NCBI RefSeq assembly: GCF_902459705.1
Contig: NZ_CABPRU010000006.1
Span: forward strand, 62,001 to 126,000
Direction of reading: 5' to 3'
DNA from: Pandoraea terrigena
GTDB lineage: Bacteria; Pseudomonadota; Gammaproteobacteria; Burkholderiales; Burkholderiaceae
DNA: 64,000 nucleotides
Shown here one piece after another: positions 56,141 through 64,000 of the stretch. The notes beneath the pieces are model-generated. The model searched no databases. It was not told where the DNA came from and saw nothing but the letters and a program-made list of their open reading frames with translations. The number at the start of each line of letters is the position of its first letter. Positions within the stretch are counted from its first letter, which is position 1. The position numbers were made by a program, and so were the translations under genes.

Positions 56141-57451
56141 ATGAAATCGCACGACCGGAGCGCCGCGCCTACGGCGCCACACCCCGCCACACCGTCCCTC
56201 CCCACCGAATCCCCCCTGGCCGAGGCTTCGCGGCGCCGCTTCCTGCGACGCGCGGGTGCGCTGGGCGTCGGTGCCAGCCTTGCGGGGCGGGCGCTCGACG
56301 TACTCGCCGCCACCACCGCACCGCAGATGGTGACGCTGCCGTTTGCGAATGGAGAACGCGAACTCATCGCGTATCCGCAGAAGCGGCCGCTGATCCGCTT
56401 GACGGCGCGCCCCCCGCAACTGGAAACGCCGTTCGCGGTCTTCAATGACGGACTCATCACGCCGAACGACGCGTTCTTCGTGCGCTATCACCTGGCGGGC
56501 ATTCCGACCGACGTCGATCCGGCAAAGCATCGGATTCACGTGCGCGGCAGCGTTGCCAAACCGCTCGACATCTCGCTCGCGTCGCTCAAGAAGGATTACG
56601 GTGCGCCGGTGGAACTCGTGGCCGTGCATCAGTGCTCGGGCAACAGCCGTGGCTTTTTCGAACCGCGTGTCGCGGGCGGGCAGCTCGCCAATGGCGCCAT
56701 GGGCAACGCGCGCTGGCGCGGCATTCCGCTCAAGCGGATTCTCGAACGCGCGGGCGTGTCGGCCAGTGCGAAGCAAGTGACGTTTGAAGGTCTCGACCGG
56801 CCGGTCATCCCCACGACGCCCGAATTCGTGAAGGCGCTCGACCTCGATCACGCGATGGATGGCGAAGTGATGATCGCGTTCGCCATGAACGGCAAGGATT
56901 TGCCGATGCTCAACGGCTTTCCGGTGCGCCTGGTCGTGCCGGGCTACTACGGCACGTACTGGGTGAAGCATCTGGCGGACATCAACGTCATCGACAAGGT
57001 GTTCGATGGCTTCTGGATGGCGACGGCGTATCGCATTCCCGATAACGACTGCAATTGCGTCACGCCGGGCAAGGCGCCTGAAAAAACGAAGCCGATCGAA
57101 CGCTTCACCGTGCGCTCGTTCGTCACGAGTCTGGCCGATGGCCAGCACGTGGCGGCGGGCAAGGCGCTACGCGTGCGCGGCATCGCGTTCGACGGCGGCG
57201 AAGGCATTCGCGACGTGCAGTTCTCGGCCGATGGCGGCCAGACCTGGCAGGCGGCCCACCTTGGCCACGAACTGTCGAAGTACTCGTTCCGCGAATGGAC
57301 GGCGTCGTTCACGCCTCCGCGACCCGGCGAGTACGCGCTCCAGGTGCGGGCGACGAATCGTGCAGGGGTGTCGCAACCGCTGCAATCGCTGTGGAATCCG
57401 GCCGGCTATCTGCGCAACGGGGTGGAAACCGTGCGTGTGGTCGCGGCTTGA
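56141..57451 (+). CDS. sorA: Sulfite dehydrogenase molybdenum subunit (SorA)
   Basis: 436-residue periplasmic molybdopterin enzyme oxidising sulfite to sulfate. The Tat signal SRRRFLRRAGALGVGASLAG lies 30 residues in, after a Pro/Ser-rich start. The Mo-ligand cysteine is in VAVHQCSGNSRGFFEPRVAG; LPMLNGFPVRLVVPGYYGTY and VQFSADGGQTWQAAHLGHEL are the Mo and dimerisation domains. AGGAG precedes ATG 56141. The cytochrome gene follows after 14 bp, as in known sorAB. It could dispose of sulfite from sulfur-compound metabolism, complementing the sox system. Confidence 0.93.
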   Translation: MKSHDRSAAPTAPHPATPSLPTESPLAEASRRRFLRRAGALGVGASLAGRALDVLAATTAPQMVTLPFANGERELIAYPQKRPLIRLTARPPQLETPFAVFNDGLITPNDAFFVRYHLAGIPTDVDPAKHRIHVRGSVAKPLDISLASLKKDYGAPVELVAVHQCSGNSRGFFEPRVAGGQLANGAMGNARWRGIPLKRILERAGVSASAKQVTFEGLDRPVIPTTPEFVKALDLDHAMDGEVMIAFAMNGKDLPMLNGFPVRLVVPGYYGTYWVKHLADINVIDKVFDGFWMATAYRIPDNDCNCVTPGKAPEKTKPIERFTVRSFVTSLADGQHVAAGKALRVRGIAFDGGEGIRDVQFSADGGQTWQAAHLGHELSKYSFREWTASFTPPRPGEYALQVRATNRAGVSQPLQSLWNPAGYLRNGVETVRVVAA

Positions 57452-57465
57452 GACGGGGGACGATC

Positions 57466-57804
57466 ATGAACGTTTCGAAGATTGCTTGCCGGGCGGCCCT
57501 GCTGTCCGGTCTGTTAGGTCTGTGCGGCGCCCTCGCGGCCCCGGTGCATGCGCTGGAGATCAAGCTGCCGCAAGCGACGTCGCAGTTGAAAGCCTCGACG
57601 CTGGCCGGTTATCAATCGGCCAACTCCTGGTGCGTCATGTGCCACTCGCTCGACTACGTCAACACCCAGCCGCCCATGTCGGCCGCCTTTTGGAGCGCGG
57701 AAGTCACGAAGATGGTGAAAGTGTATGGCGCCCCCATCCCGGAAGATCAGGTCAAGCTGATTTCGGAGTATTTGGGAAAAACGTACGGCACCGACCAGAA
57801 ATAA
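57466..57804 (+). CDS. sorB: Sulfite dehydrogenase cytochrome c subunit (SorB)
   Basis: 112-residue secreted monohaem cytochrome c. The signal ALLSGLLGLCGALAAPVHAL is followed by the haem motif SWCVMCHSLDYVNTQPPMSA; distal Met candidates are PPMSAAFW and KMVKVYG. It accepts electrons from SorA and passes them to cytochrome c. GGGGGA lies 7 bp upstream of ATG 57466. Confidence 0.92.
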   Translation: MNVSKIACRAALLSGLLGLCGALAAPVHALEIKLPQATSQLKASTLAGYQSANSWCVMCHSLDYVNTQPPMSAAFWSAEVTKMVKVYGAPIPEDQVKLISEYLGKTYGTDQK

Positions 57805-57812
57805 CGCCCCCC

Positions 57813-57834
57813 GCCCCGGCCTGTGGGCCGGGGC
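57813..57834 (+). terminator. GC-rich hairpin after sorB
   Basis: GCCCCGGCC-TGTG-GGCCGGGGC, perfect 9-bp stem with a 4-base loop, 9 bp after the sorB stop. It lacks a T tract, so it may act with Rho or as an RNA-end barrier. Confidence 0.55.
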
Positions 57835-57868
57835 ACGACCTGGCGTTTGGCGTCCCGCCGCCACACCT

Positions 57869-57902
57869 AGGTGCAACCCTAATATCGACTTCGGTTGCAC
57901 CT
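57869..57902. promoter_or_regulatory. PutA operator-like inverted repeat before putA
   Basis: AGGTGCAACC-N14-GGTTGCACCT: perfect 10-bp arms, each holding GTTGCA (or its complement TGCAAC), the core bound by the ribbon-helix-helix domain of E. coli PutA. It ends 76 bp before the putA start, and this PutA has the same N-terminal domain, so autogenous repression in the absence of proline is likely. Confidence 0.75.
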
Positions 57903-57978
57903 CCTCTGAAACCCGGTTACGATGCCGCAATTCACCCGCTATGGGTGTCACGTTTTCGCGTCATCAGGTAACCCTTCC

Positions 57979-60900
57979 ATGGCTAACACCACTCTCGGCG
58001 TCAAGGTCGACGACGTACTGCGCGCCCGGCTCAAAAGCGCCGCCCAGCAAATCGAGCGCACCCCGCACTGGCTGATCAAACAGGCCATCTTCGCCTATCT
58101 GGAGCGCATCGAGAGCGGCGCGCTGCCGCCCGAGTTGAGCGGCGCGAGCCAATCGGGCACCGAGGTGATCGACGGCCACGCGGGCGACGACACCGTGCCG
58201 CACCCGTTCCTCGAATTCGCCCAGAACGTGCAACCGCAGTCGGTGCTGCGTGCGGCGATCACGGCGGCCTATCGCCGCCCCGAGCCGGAATGCGTGCCCG
58301 TGCTCGTCGGCCAGGCCAAGCTGGCCCCGGCCACGGCCACGTCGGCTTCCGCGCTCGCCCGCAAGCTCGTCGTCGCCCTGCGCGGCAAGAGCACCGGCGG
58401 CGGTGTCGAAGGCCTGATCCACGAATTCTCGTTGTCCAGCCAGGAAGGCGTGGCGCTGATGTGCCTGGCCGAAGCCCTGCTGCGCATTCCTGACAAGGCC
58501 ACGCGCGACGCGCTCATCCGCGACAAGATCAGCAAGGGCGACTGGCACGCCCACATGGGCAATTCGCCGTCGATGTTCGTCAACGCCGCCACCTGGGGCC
58601 TGATGATCACCGGCAAGCTCGTCACCACCACCAGCGAGGCCGGCCTCACCAAGGCCCTCACGCGCCTGATCGGCCGCGGCGGCGAGCCGCTCATCCGCAA
58701 GGGCGTGGACATGGCCATGCGCCTGATGGGCGAGCAGTTCGTCACGGGCGAAACCATCTCCGAAGCGCTCGCCAACAGCCGCAAGTACGAAGCCCAGGGC
58801 TTCCGCTATTCGTACGACATGCTCGGCGAAGCCGCGACGACCGAAGAAGACGCACAGCGCTATTACGCGAGCTACGAGCAAGCCATCCAGGCGATCGGCA
58901 AGGCGTCGGCGGGCCGCGGCATCTACGAAGGCCCAGGCATCTCGATCAAGCTCTCGGCCCTGCACCCGCGCTATTCGCGCAGCCAGCACGAGCGCACGGT
59001 CACGGAACTGCTGCCGCGCGTGCAGGCGCTCGCCAAGCTGGCGCGCTCGTATGACATCGGCCTGAATATCGACGCCGAAGAAGCCGATCGCCTCGAAATC
59101 TCGCTCGACCTGCTCGAAGCGCTGTGCTTCGACCCCGAACTGGCCGGCTGGAATGGCATCGGCTTCGTCGTGCAGGCGTATCAGAAGCGTTGCCCGTTCG
59201 TGATCGACTTCATCATCGATCTGGCCCGCCGCAGCCGTCACCGCATCATGGTCCGCCTGGTCAAGGGTGCTTACTGGGATACGGAAATCAAGCGCGCGCA
59301 GGTCGACGGCCTCGAGGGCTATCCGGTCTACACCCGCAAGATCTACACAGACGTGTCGTACCTCGCCTGCGCGAAGAAGCTGCTCGCCGTGCCGGACGCC
59401 ATCTACCCGCAGTTCGCCACGCACAACGCCTACACGCTCTCGGCGATCTATCACCTCGCGGGCAACAACTACTATCCCGGCCAGTATGAATTCCAGTGCC
59501 TGCATGGCATGGGCGAGCCGCTTTACGAAGAGGTCGTCGGCCCCATCGCATCAGGCAAGCTCGCGCGTCCCTGCCGCGTGTACGCGCCGGTCGGCACGCA
59601 CGAAACGCTGCTGGCCTACCTCGTGCGCCGTCTGCTCGAGAACGGCGCGAACACGTCGTTCGTGAACCGGATTGCGGATGAGACCGTCAGCGTCGACGAA
59701 CTGATCGCCGATCCGATCTCGGAAGCCGAGAAGGTGCAACCGCTCGGCGCCCCGCACGCCAAGATTGCACTGCCACGCGACCTGTACGGCGTGGCTCGCG
59801 CCAACTCGTCGGGCTTCGACCTGTCGAACGAGCACCGTCTCGCGTCGCTGTCGTCGGCGTTGCTTGCCAGCGCGGGCACGCCGTGGCGCGCCGCCCCGAT
59901 GCTGGCCGACGGCGAACGCACCACGGGCACGCCGCGTGCCGTGCGCAACCCCGCCGACCTGCGCGATACGGTCGGTCAGGTCATCGAGGCCACCTCGGCC
60001 GACGTGGACGCCGCGCTCGCCCACGCCGTGGCCGCCGCCCCGATCTGGCAAGCGACGCCGGTCGAGGAACGTGCCGATTGCCTGATGCGCTCGGCCGACC
60101 TGCTCGAAGCCCACATGCCCACGCTCATGGGCCTGTGTGTGCGCGAAGCCGGCAAGTCGCTGCCCAACGCCGTTGCCGAAGTCCGTGAGGCCGTCGACTT
60201 CCTGCGCTACTACGCCGCGCAGATCCGCCAGGGCTTCTCCAACGACTCGCACCGCCCGCTGGGCCCGGTGCTGTGTATCAGCCCTTGGAACTTCCCGCTC
60301 GCGATCTTCGTCGGCCAGGTCGCCGCCGCGCTGGCGGCGGGTAACCCGGTCATCGCCAAGCCGGCCGAGCAGACGCCGCTCATCGCCGCCGAAGCGGTTC
60401 GCCTGATGCAGGCCGCCGGCGTGCCGTCCGGGGCACTGCAACTGCTGCCGGGCACGGGCGAAACGGTGGGTGCCGCGCTCGTGGCCGACGCCCGCACCAA
60501 GGCCGTCATGTTCACCGGCTCGACGGAAGTGGCACGCATCATCGCGCGCACGCTGGCCGAACGCCTCGACGCCAATGGCCGCCCGATTCCGCTGATCGCC
60601 GAGACCGGCGGTCAGAACGCGATGATCGTCGACTCATCGGCGCTGCCCGAACAGGTGGTGTACGACGTGCTCGCGTCGGCCTTTGATTCGGCCGGTCAGC
60701 GCTGCTCGGCGCTGCGCGTGCTGTGCCTGCAGGACGACATTGCCGACAAGACCCTGCACATGCTCAAGGGCGCGATGCAGGAACTGGCCATCGGCAACCC
60801 GGACCGCCTGTCCATTGACGTCGGCCCGGTGATCGACGCCGACGCCCAGAACGGCATCAACCGTCACATCGAACAGATGCGCGCCAAGGGCTTCCCGGTC

Positions 60901-61902
60901 GAACAACTGCCGCTGCCGGACACCGCCCGCCACGGCACGTTCGTGCCGCCGACGCTGATCGAACTGACCGATCTGAAGGCGCTGCAACGCGAAGTCTTCG
61001 GCCCGGTGCTGCACGTGATCCGCTTCAAGCGCGCACACATCGACAAGCTGCTCGACCAGATCAACGGCACCGGCTACGGCCTGACGTTCGGCGTGCACAC
61101 GCGTATCGACGAAACCATTGCCTACGTGACGGAGCGCGCCCATGTCGGCAACGTCTACGTGAACCGCAACGTGATTGGCGCCGTGGTCGGCGTGCAACCG
61201 TTTGGGGGCGAAGGATTGTCTGGGACGGGTCCGAAAGCAGGTGGTCCGATGTATCTGCCGCGTCTGCTGGCGACGCGTCCTGCCGCGCTGGCCCCGGAGC
61301 TCAGCCGCAACGAAGCCGCGCTCTCGCCGCTGGTGAATTTCCGCGACTGGCTGCGGACGCAGGGCAACGTGGCCGACAGCGCCGCCGCGATCGATCGCGT
61401 CGACCGTTATCTGGCCACCTCGGCCCTCGACGCCACTGCGGTGCTGCCGGGACCGACCGGTGAGCGCAACACCTACGGCCTGGAGCCGCGCGGCCCAGTG
61501 CTGTGCGTGGCGGCCACGCCGCTCGGTGCGCGCACGCAACTGGCCGCCGTGCTGGCGACGGGCAACCTAGCCGTTTTCACGGACAGCGCCGCCGCGCGCG
61601 AACTGGTAAGCGCCTTGCCGGCTGCCCTCAAGGACCGCGCATCGGTGCTGGCGGCCGGGGCGGATGCCGCCGGCGAGCCATCGCTCGCCGCAGTGCTGTT
61701 CGAAGGCGACAGCGACGAGCTGCGCGCCCTGAACCGTCGCATCGCAACCCGCAACGGTCCGATCCTGTCGATGCAGGGCCTCGCGCCCGAGGCGCTGGCC
61801 GCCGGTGACGACTACGCACTGGAGCGACTGCTGTGCGAACGCTCGGTGTCGGTCAACACGGCTGCCGCAGGTGGCAATGCCAACCTCATGACCATCGGTT
61901 GA
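57979..61902 (+). CDS. putA: Trifunctional proline utilisation protein PutA
   Basis: 1307 residues. The N-terminal ribbon-helix-helix DNA-binding domain TTLGVKVDDVLRARLKSAAQ lies at residues 3-45. The proline dehydrogenase barrel (about 170-560) has GPGISIKLSALHPRYSRSQ and MVRLVKGAYWDTEIKRAQ. The glutamate-semialdehyde dehydrogenase domain (about 640-1120) has ISPWNFPLAIFVGQVAAALA and the catalytic Cys in FDSAGQRCSALRVL near residue 911. A C-terminal extra domain completes the trifunctional form (E. coli 1320 residues). It oxidises proline to glutamate at the membrane and represses put genes when proline is absent. ATG 57979 is the usual start. Confidence 0.96.
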   Translation: MANTTLGVKVDDVLRARLKSAAQQIERTPHWLIKQAIFAYLERIESGALPPELSGASQSGTEVIDGHAGDDTVPHPFLEFAQNVQPQSVLRAAITAAYRRPEPECVPVLVGQAKLAPATATSASALARKLVVALRGKSTGGGVEGLIHEFSLSSQEGVALMCLAEALLRIPDKATRDALIRDKISKGDWHAHMGNSPSMFVNAATWGLMITGKLVTTTSEAGLTKALTRLIGRGGEPLIRKGVDMAMRLMGEQFVTGETISEALANSRKYEAQGFRYSYDMLGEAATTEEDAQRYYASYEQAIQAIGKASAGRGIYEGPGISIKLSALHPRYSRSQHERTVTELLPRVQALAKLARSYDIGLNIDAEEADRLEISLDLLEALCFDPELAGWNGIGFVVQAYQKRCPFVIDFIIDLARRSRHRIMVRLVKGAYWDTEIKRAQVDGLEGYPVYTRKIYTDVSYLACAKKLLAVPDAIYPQFATHNAYTLSAIYHLAGNNYYPGQYEFQCLHGMGEPLYEEVVGPIASGKLARPCRVYAPVGTHETLLAYLVRRLLENGANTSFVNRIADETVSVDELIADPISEAEKVQPLGAPHAKIALPRDLYGVARANSSGFDLSNEHRLASLSSALLASAGTPWRAAPMLADGERTTGTPRAVRNPADLRDTVGQVIEATSADVDAALAHAVAAAPIWQATPVEERADCLMRSADLLEAHMPTLMGLCVREAGKSLPNAVAEVREAVDFLRYYAAQIRQGFSNDSHRPLGPVLCISPWNFPLAIFVGQVAAALAAGNPVIAKPAEQTPLIAAEAVRLMQAAGVPSGALQLLPGTGETVGAALVADARTKAVMFTGSTEVARIIARTLAERLDANGRPIPLIAETGGQNAMIVDSSALPEQVVYDVLASAFDSAGQRCSALRVLCLQDDIADKTLHMLKGAMQELAIGNPDRLSIDVGPVIDADAQNGINRHIEQMRAKGFPVEQLPLPDTARHGTFVPPTLIELTDLKALQREVFGPVLHVIRFKRAHIDKLLDQINGTGYGLTFGVHTRIDETIAYVTERAHVGNVYVNRNVIGAVVGVQPFGGEGLSGTGPKAGGPMYLPRLLATRPAALAPELSRNEAALSPLVNFRDWLRTQGNVADSAAAIDRVDRYLATSALDATAVLPGPTGERNTYGLEPRGPVLCVAATPLGARTQLAAVLATGNLAVFTDSAAARELVSALPAALKDRASVLAAGADAAGEPSLAAVLFEGDSDELRALNRRIATRNGPILSMQGLAPEALAAGDDYALERLLCERSVSVNTAAAGGNANLMTIG

Positions 61903-61912
61903 TCGCCACAAA

Positions 61913-61961
61913 CCGTCAGGTCTCGCGACGAATCCGATCGGATTCGTCCGAAATCTGACGG
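61913..61961. repeat. Nested inverted repeat between putA and putP
   Basis: Outer arms CCGTCAG/CTGACGG (61913-61919 and 61955-61961) enclose the perfect 22-bp palindrome GACGAATCCGA|TCGGATTCGTC at 61927-61948. It starts 11 bp after the putA stop. No T tract follows. It could be a terminator-like RNA stem or a dimeric regulator site. Confidence 0.6.
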
Positions 61962-62328
61962 CCCGTGTCGACGCCCGGACGCACCGTTGTCCTGATCGCG
62001 TTGTCCCCAGCGGCCGCCAACGTCCTGCATTTCGGGGCGCGGGCGGCCACGATGCGTTAACCGCCGGCCATCTCCCTGCCTCACCTCCCCACGCAGCCCG
62101 CCGCTTATAGCGCCCCGCCGCACATCCCGTAATCCCGCACGTTGCGCGCATTCGCGGTATCTTCGCGCCCGCCCCCGACATATGACGCGTCTCACCGCCA
62201 CTGCGCGGTCAACCCGTGCCAGCGACACGTATCGCTGGCCATCGCGGTCGTCGTCCCGCGTCGCGGCCTCTTTCGTCATGCCGACAGAGGCGCCCGACGC
62301 GCGTGACAGCGACGCTCAAGGAGGCTAC
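61962..62328. other. Intergenic leader upstream of putP
   Basis: About 367 bp. The putP frame stays open back to 62182 but without a good start; AAGGAGG at 62318-62324 fixes the real one. No GTTGCA pair comparable to the putA operator was seen here. Confidence 0.45.
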
Positions 62329-63873
62329 ATGTCCCTTTGGAATCCCACTGCGGTGTCATTCACCGTCTATCTGCTATTGATGCTGGTGATCGGGTGGCTC
62401 GGCTATCGCGCCACTCACAATCTTTCCGACTACATTCTCGGCGGACGTCGCCTCGGCAGCTTCGTCACCGCGCTCTCCGCCGGGGCCTCCGACATGAGCG
62501 GCTGGCTGTTGCTCGGCCTGCCGGGGGCGATCTACGTAGGTGGCCTGTCGGGGGTCTGGATCGCCGTCGGCCTGGCCATCGGCGCATGGGCCAACTGGCA
62601 TCTCGTGGCCGCGCGCCTGCGGGTCCATACGGAGGTGTGCGGCAACGCACTGACCCTGCCCGAATACCTCACGCAGCGCTTCGGTGACCGCAGCCACGTG
62701 CTGCGCATCGTCACGGCGCTCGTGATTCTCATCTTCTTCACGATCTATTGCGCGTCGGGGGTCGTGGCGGGTGCCCGGCTGTTCGAGACAATGTTCGGCC
62801 TGGAATACCGCACGGCGTTGTGGATCGGGGCCGTGGCGACCATCGCCTACGTCTTCATCGGCGGCTTTCTGGCCGTGAGCTGGACCGATACGGTGCAGGC
62901 GTCGCTGATGTTCGCCGCGCTGGTCGTGACCCCAATCGCCGTGATTGCGCTCGACGGCAGCCCCGCGGCGGCCGTGGACGCGGTGACTGCCGTGCACCCC
63001 GCCCACACCGATTGGTTCGGCGATCTCGCGCCCATCGGCGTCATCTCGATGCTTGCCTGGGGCCTCGGCTATTTCGGCCAGCCGCACATCCTCGTGCGAT
63101 TCATGGCCACACGCTCGGCGGCGGCGATTCCGCAGGCACGCCGCATCTGCATGACCTGGATGGTGCTGTGCCTGGTCGGCGCGGTCGCCGTGGGCTTCTT
63201 CGGACTGGCGTTCTACAGCGCGCGGCCGGATCTCGGCGCAGGCGTGGCGGCGAACCCGGAAACCATCTTCATTGCGCTGACGACCCAGCTCTTCACCCCC
63301 TGGCTCACGGGCGTGCTGCTGGCGGCAATTCTGGCCGCCGTGATGAGTACGTTGTCGTGCCAGTTGCTCGTGTGCGCCAGCGCGCTGACGGAAGACCTGT
63401 ACAAGACCTTTGCACGCGGGCCGGTCAGCCAGGGCCGCCTGGTGTGGATCGGCCGGGCGATGGTGTTGACCGTGGCGGTCATCGCCGTGTTGCTGGCCCT
63501 CGATCCGCAGAGCCGCGTGCTCGGCATGGTGAGCTACGCCTGGGCGGGTTTCGGGGCGGCCTTCGGTCCGCTGGTGCTCGCCACCCTGCTGTGGCCGCGC
63601 GTCACGCGTAACGGGGCGCTCGCGGGCATTGTCGTTGGGGCGGCCACGGTGCTGATCTGGAAGCAATTCGGTTGGTTCGACCTGTACGAAATCCTGCCAG
63701 GCTTTGTGTTGGGCGGCCTGGCGCTCATCGTCGTGAGTCGCTTTGACCGCGCGCCGAGCGCGGAGGTGCTCGCCCGTTACGAAAGCGCCGAAGCGGCATT
63801 GCGCGAGATCCGGCAAGGCGCGACGGGTGATTCGGGTAGCACCGGCACCCCGGCGGCGCAACCCTCCCCATAA
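62329..63873 (+). CDS. putP: Sodium/proline symporter PutP
   Basis: 514-residue inner-membrane SSS-family transporter with about 13 transmembrane helices. Sodium and substrate-site motifs: ALSAGASDMSGWLLLGLPGA, the GVWIAVGLAIGAWANW segment, YIFIGG-like AYVFIGGFLAVSWTDTVQAS, GYFGQPHILVRFMATRS and ILAAVMSTLSCQLLVCASAL. A perfect AAGGAGG lies 5 bp before ATG 62329. It brings in proline for PutA. The last 40 residues are a polar Gly/Thr/Pro tail. Confidence 0.95.
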   Translation: MSLWNPTAVSFTVYLLLMLVIGWLGYRATHNLSDYILGGRRLGSFVTALSAGASDMSGWLLLGLPGAIYVGGLSGVWIAVGLAIGAWANWHLVAARLRVHTEVCGNALTLPEYLTQRFGDRSHVLRIVTALVILIFFTIYCASGVVAGARLFETMFGLEYRTALWIGAVATIAYVFIGGFLAVSWTDTVQASLMFAALVVTPIAVIALDGSPAAAVDAVTAVHPAHTDWFGDLAPIGVISMLAWGLGYFGQPHILVRFMATRSAAAIPQARRICMTWMVLCLVGAVAVGFFGLAFYSARPDLGAGVAANPETIFIALTTQLFTPWLTGVLLAAILAAVMSTLSCQLLVCASALTEDLYKTFARGPVSQGRLVWIGRAMVLTVAVIAVLLALDPQSRVLGMVSYAWAGFGAAFGPLVLATLLWPRVTRNGALAGIVVGAATVLIWKQFGWFDLYEILPGFVLGGLALIVVSRFDRAPSAEVLARYESAEAALREIRQGATGDSGSTGTPAAQPSP

Positions 63874-64000
63874 TCCGGTAGCACCTTCCATCGGAACTTC
63901 TCCCTCTTGACCGACGCGCGCAGCCATCCAATACTGCCGCGTCGGACGCATATTGCGTTTGATTGCGATTGAAGCCGTCCTGGGCCGACCAGCCTTGTGC
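63874..64000. other. Right end of the window, no gene seen
   Basis: 127 bp after putP without a supported gene. A spaced inverted repeat CCGACGCG/CGCGTCGG (63911-63918 and 63938-63945) is present; it has a 19-base spacer and no T tract. Confidence 0.3.

Noticed and set aside
57964-59505. Long leftward open frame (513 residues) antisense to putA
   Set aside because: It mirrors the codon bias of putA in a GC-rich genome, has no recognisable domain and no ribosome-binding site.
63911-63945. Inverted repeat CCGACGCG/CGCGTCGG after putP as a terminator
   Set aside because: 19-base spacer and no T tract; weak support.
62374-63951. Long leftward open frame (525 residues) antisense to putP
   Set aside because: Composition (His/Arg/Gln-rich) is that of a shadow of a membrane protein gene; no domains.

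Overview
The window is GC-rich, gene-dense chromosomal DNA, most likely from a betaproteobacterium of the order Burkholderiales, plausibly Pandoraea or a close relative. The reasons are the gene order rsmI / yraN-diaA-dolP, the pairing hemE-priA, a complete sox thiosulfate-oxidation cluster, sorAB and a trifunctional PutA. The species is an inference; no rRNA is present. I saw no insertion sequence, prophage or CRISPR array.

Bases 1-21.9 kb are an O-antigen (surface polysaccharide) locus. A leftward arm (4007 to beyond base 1) encodes two GT4 glycosyltransferases, an RmlD-like reductase and a UDP-GlcNAc 4,6-dehydratase of the WbjB/FnlA type. A rightward arm starts with a small MarR-type EPS regulator. 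It continues through manC-gmd-fcl/colC-colD (GDP-3,6-dideoxyhexose, probably GDP-L-colitose), rfbF-rfbG-rfbH (CDP-3,6-dideoxy-4-hexulose), an SDR enzyme and a two-gene split transketolase. Glycosyltransferases, a Wzx flippase and a Wzy-like polymerase follow. The combination rfbFGH + SDR + split transketolase suggests a CDP-3,6-dideoxyhexose carrying a two-carbon branch, by analogy with yersiniose but with a transketolase in place of YerE. This is the most novel part of the window. Three perfect inverted repeats lie between the two arms.

Bases 22.25-22.33 kb hold a tRNA-Ala(CGC). Bases 22.4-31.1 kb are a leftward sulfur-oxidation cluster, in transcription order soxR, soxC, soxD, cytochrome c, soxY, soxZ, soxA, soxX, soxW-like, soxB. 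Operator-like inverted repeats lie before soxR and soxC. Next come an outer-membrane TpsB transporter with no partner gene, a flavocytochrome-c-type sulfide dehydrogenase flavoprotein, and a wbpM-like dehydratase with the initiating phosphoglycosyl transferase. These last two belong functionally to the O-antigen locus but sit more than 12 kb away, beyond the sox block.

Bases 37.8-53.1 kb are mostly housekeeping: dolP, diaA, yraN, rsmI, a three-gene ABC importer, rlpA, a metallo-hydrolase with a DnaQ-like exonuclease, arsC-like, a TonB-like lipoprotein, hyi, a CoA-binding protein, an esterase, pheC and hemE. A minus-strand terminator without a gene in the gap 48770-49468 hints at an unannotated small RNA. 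Bases 53.1-64 kb carry priA (preceded by two perfect DnaA boxes), the sulfite dehydrogenase sorAB, and the proline catabolism pair putA-putP with a clear PutA operator-like repeat before putA and a 22-bp palindrome between the two genes.
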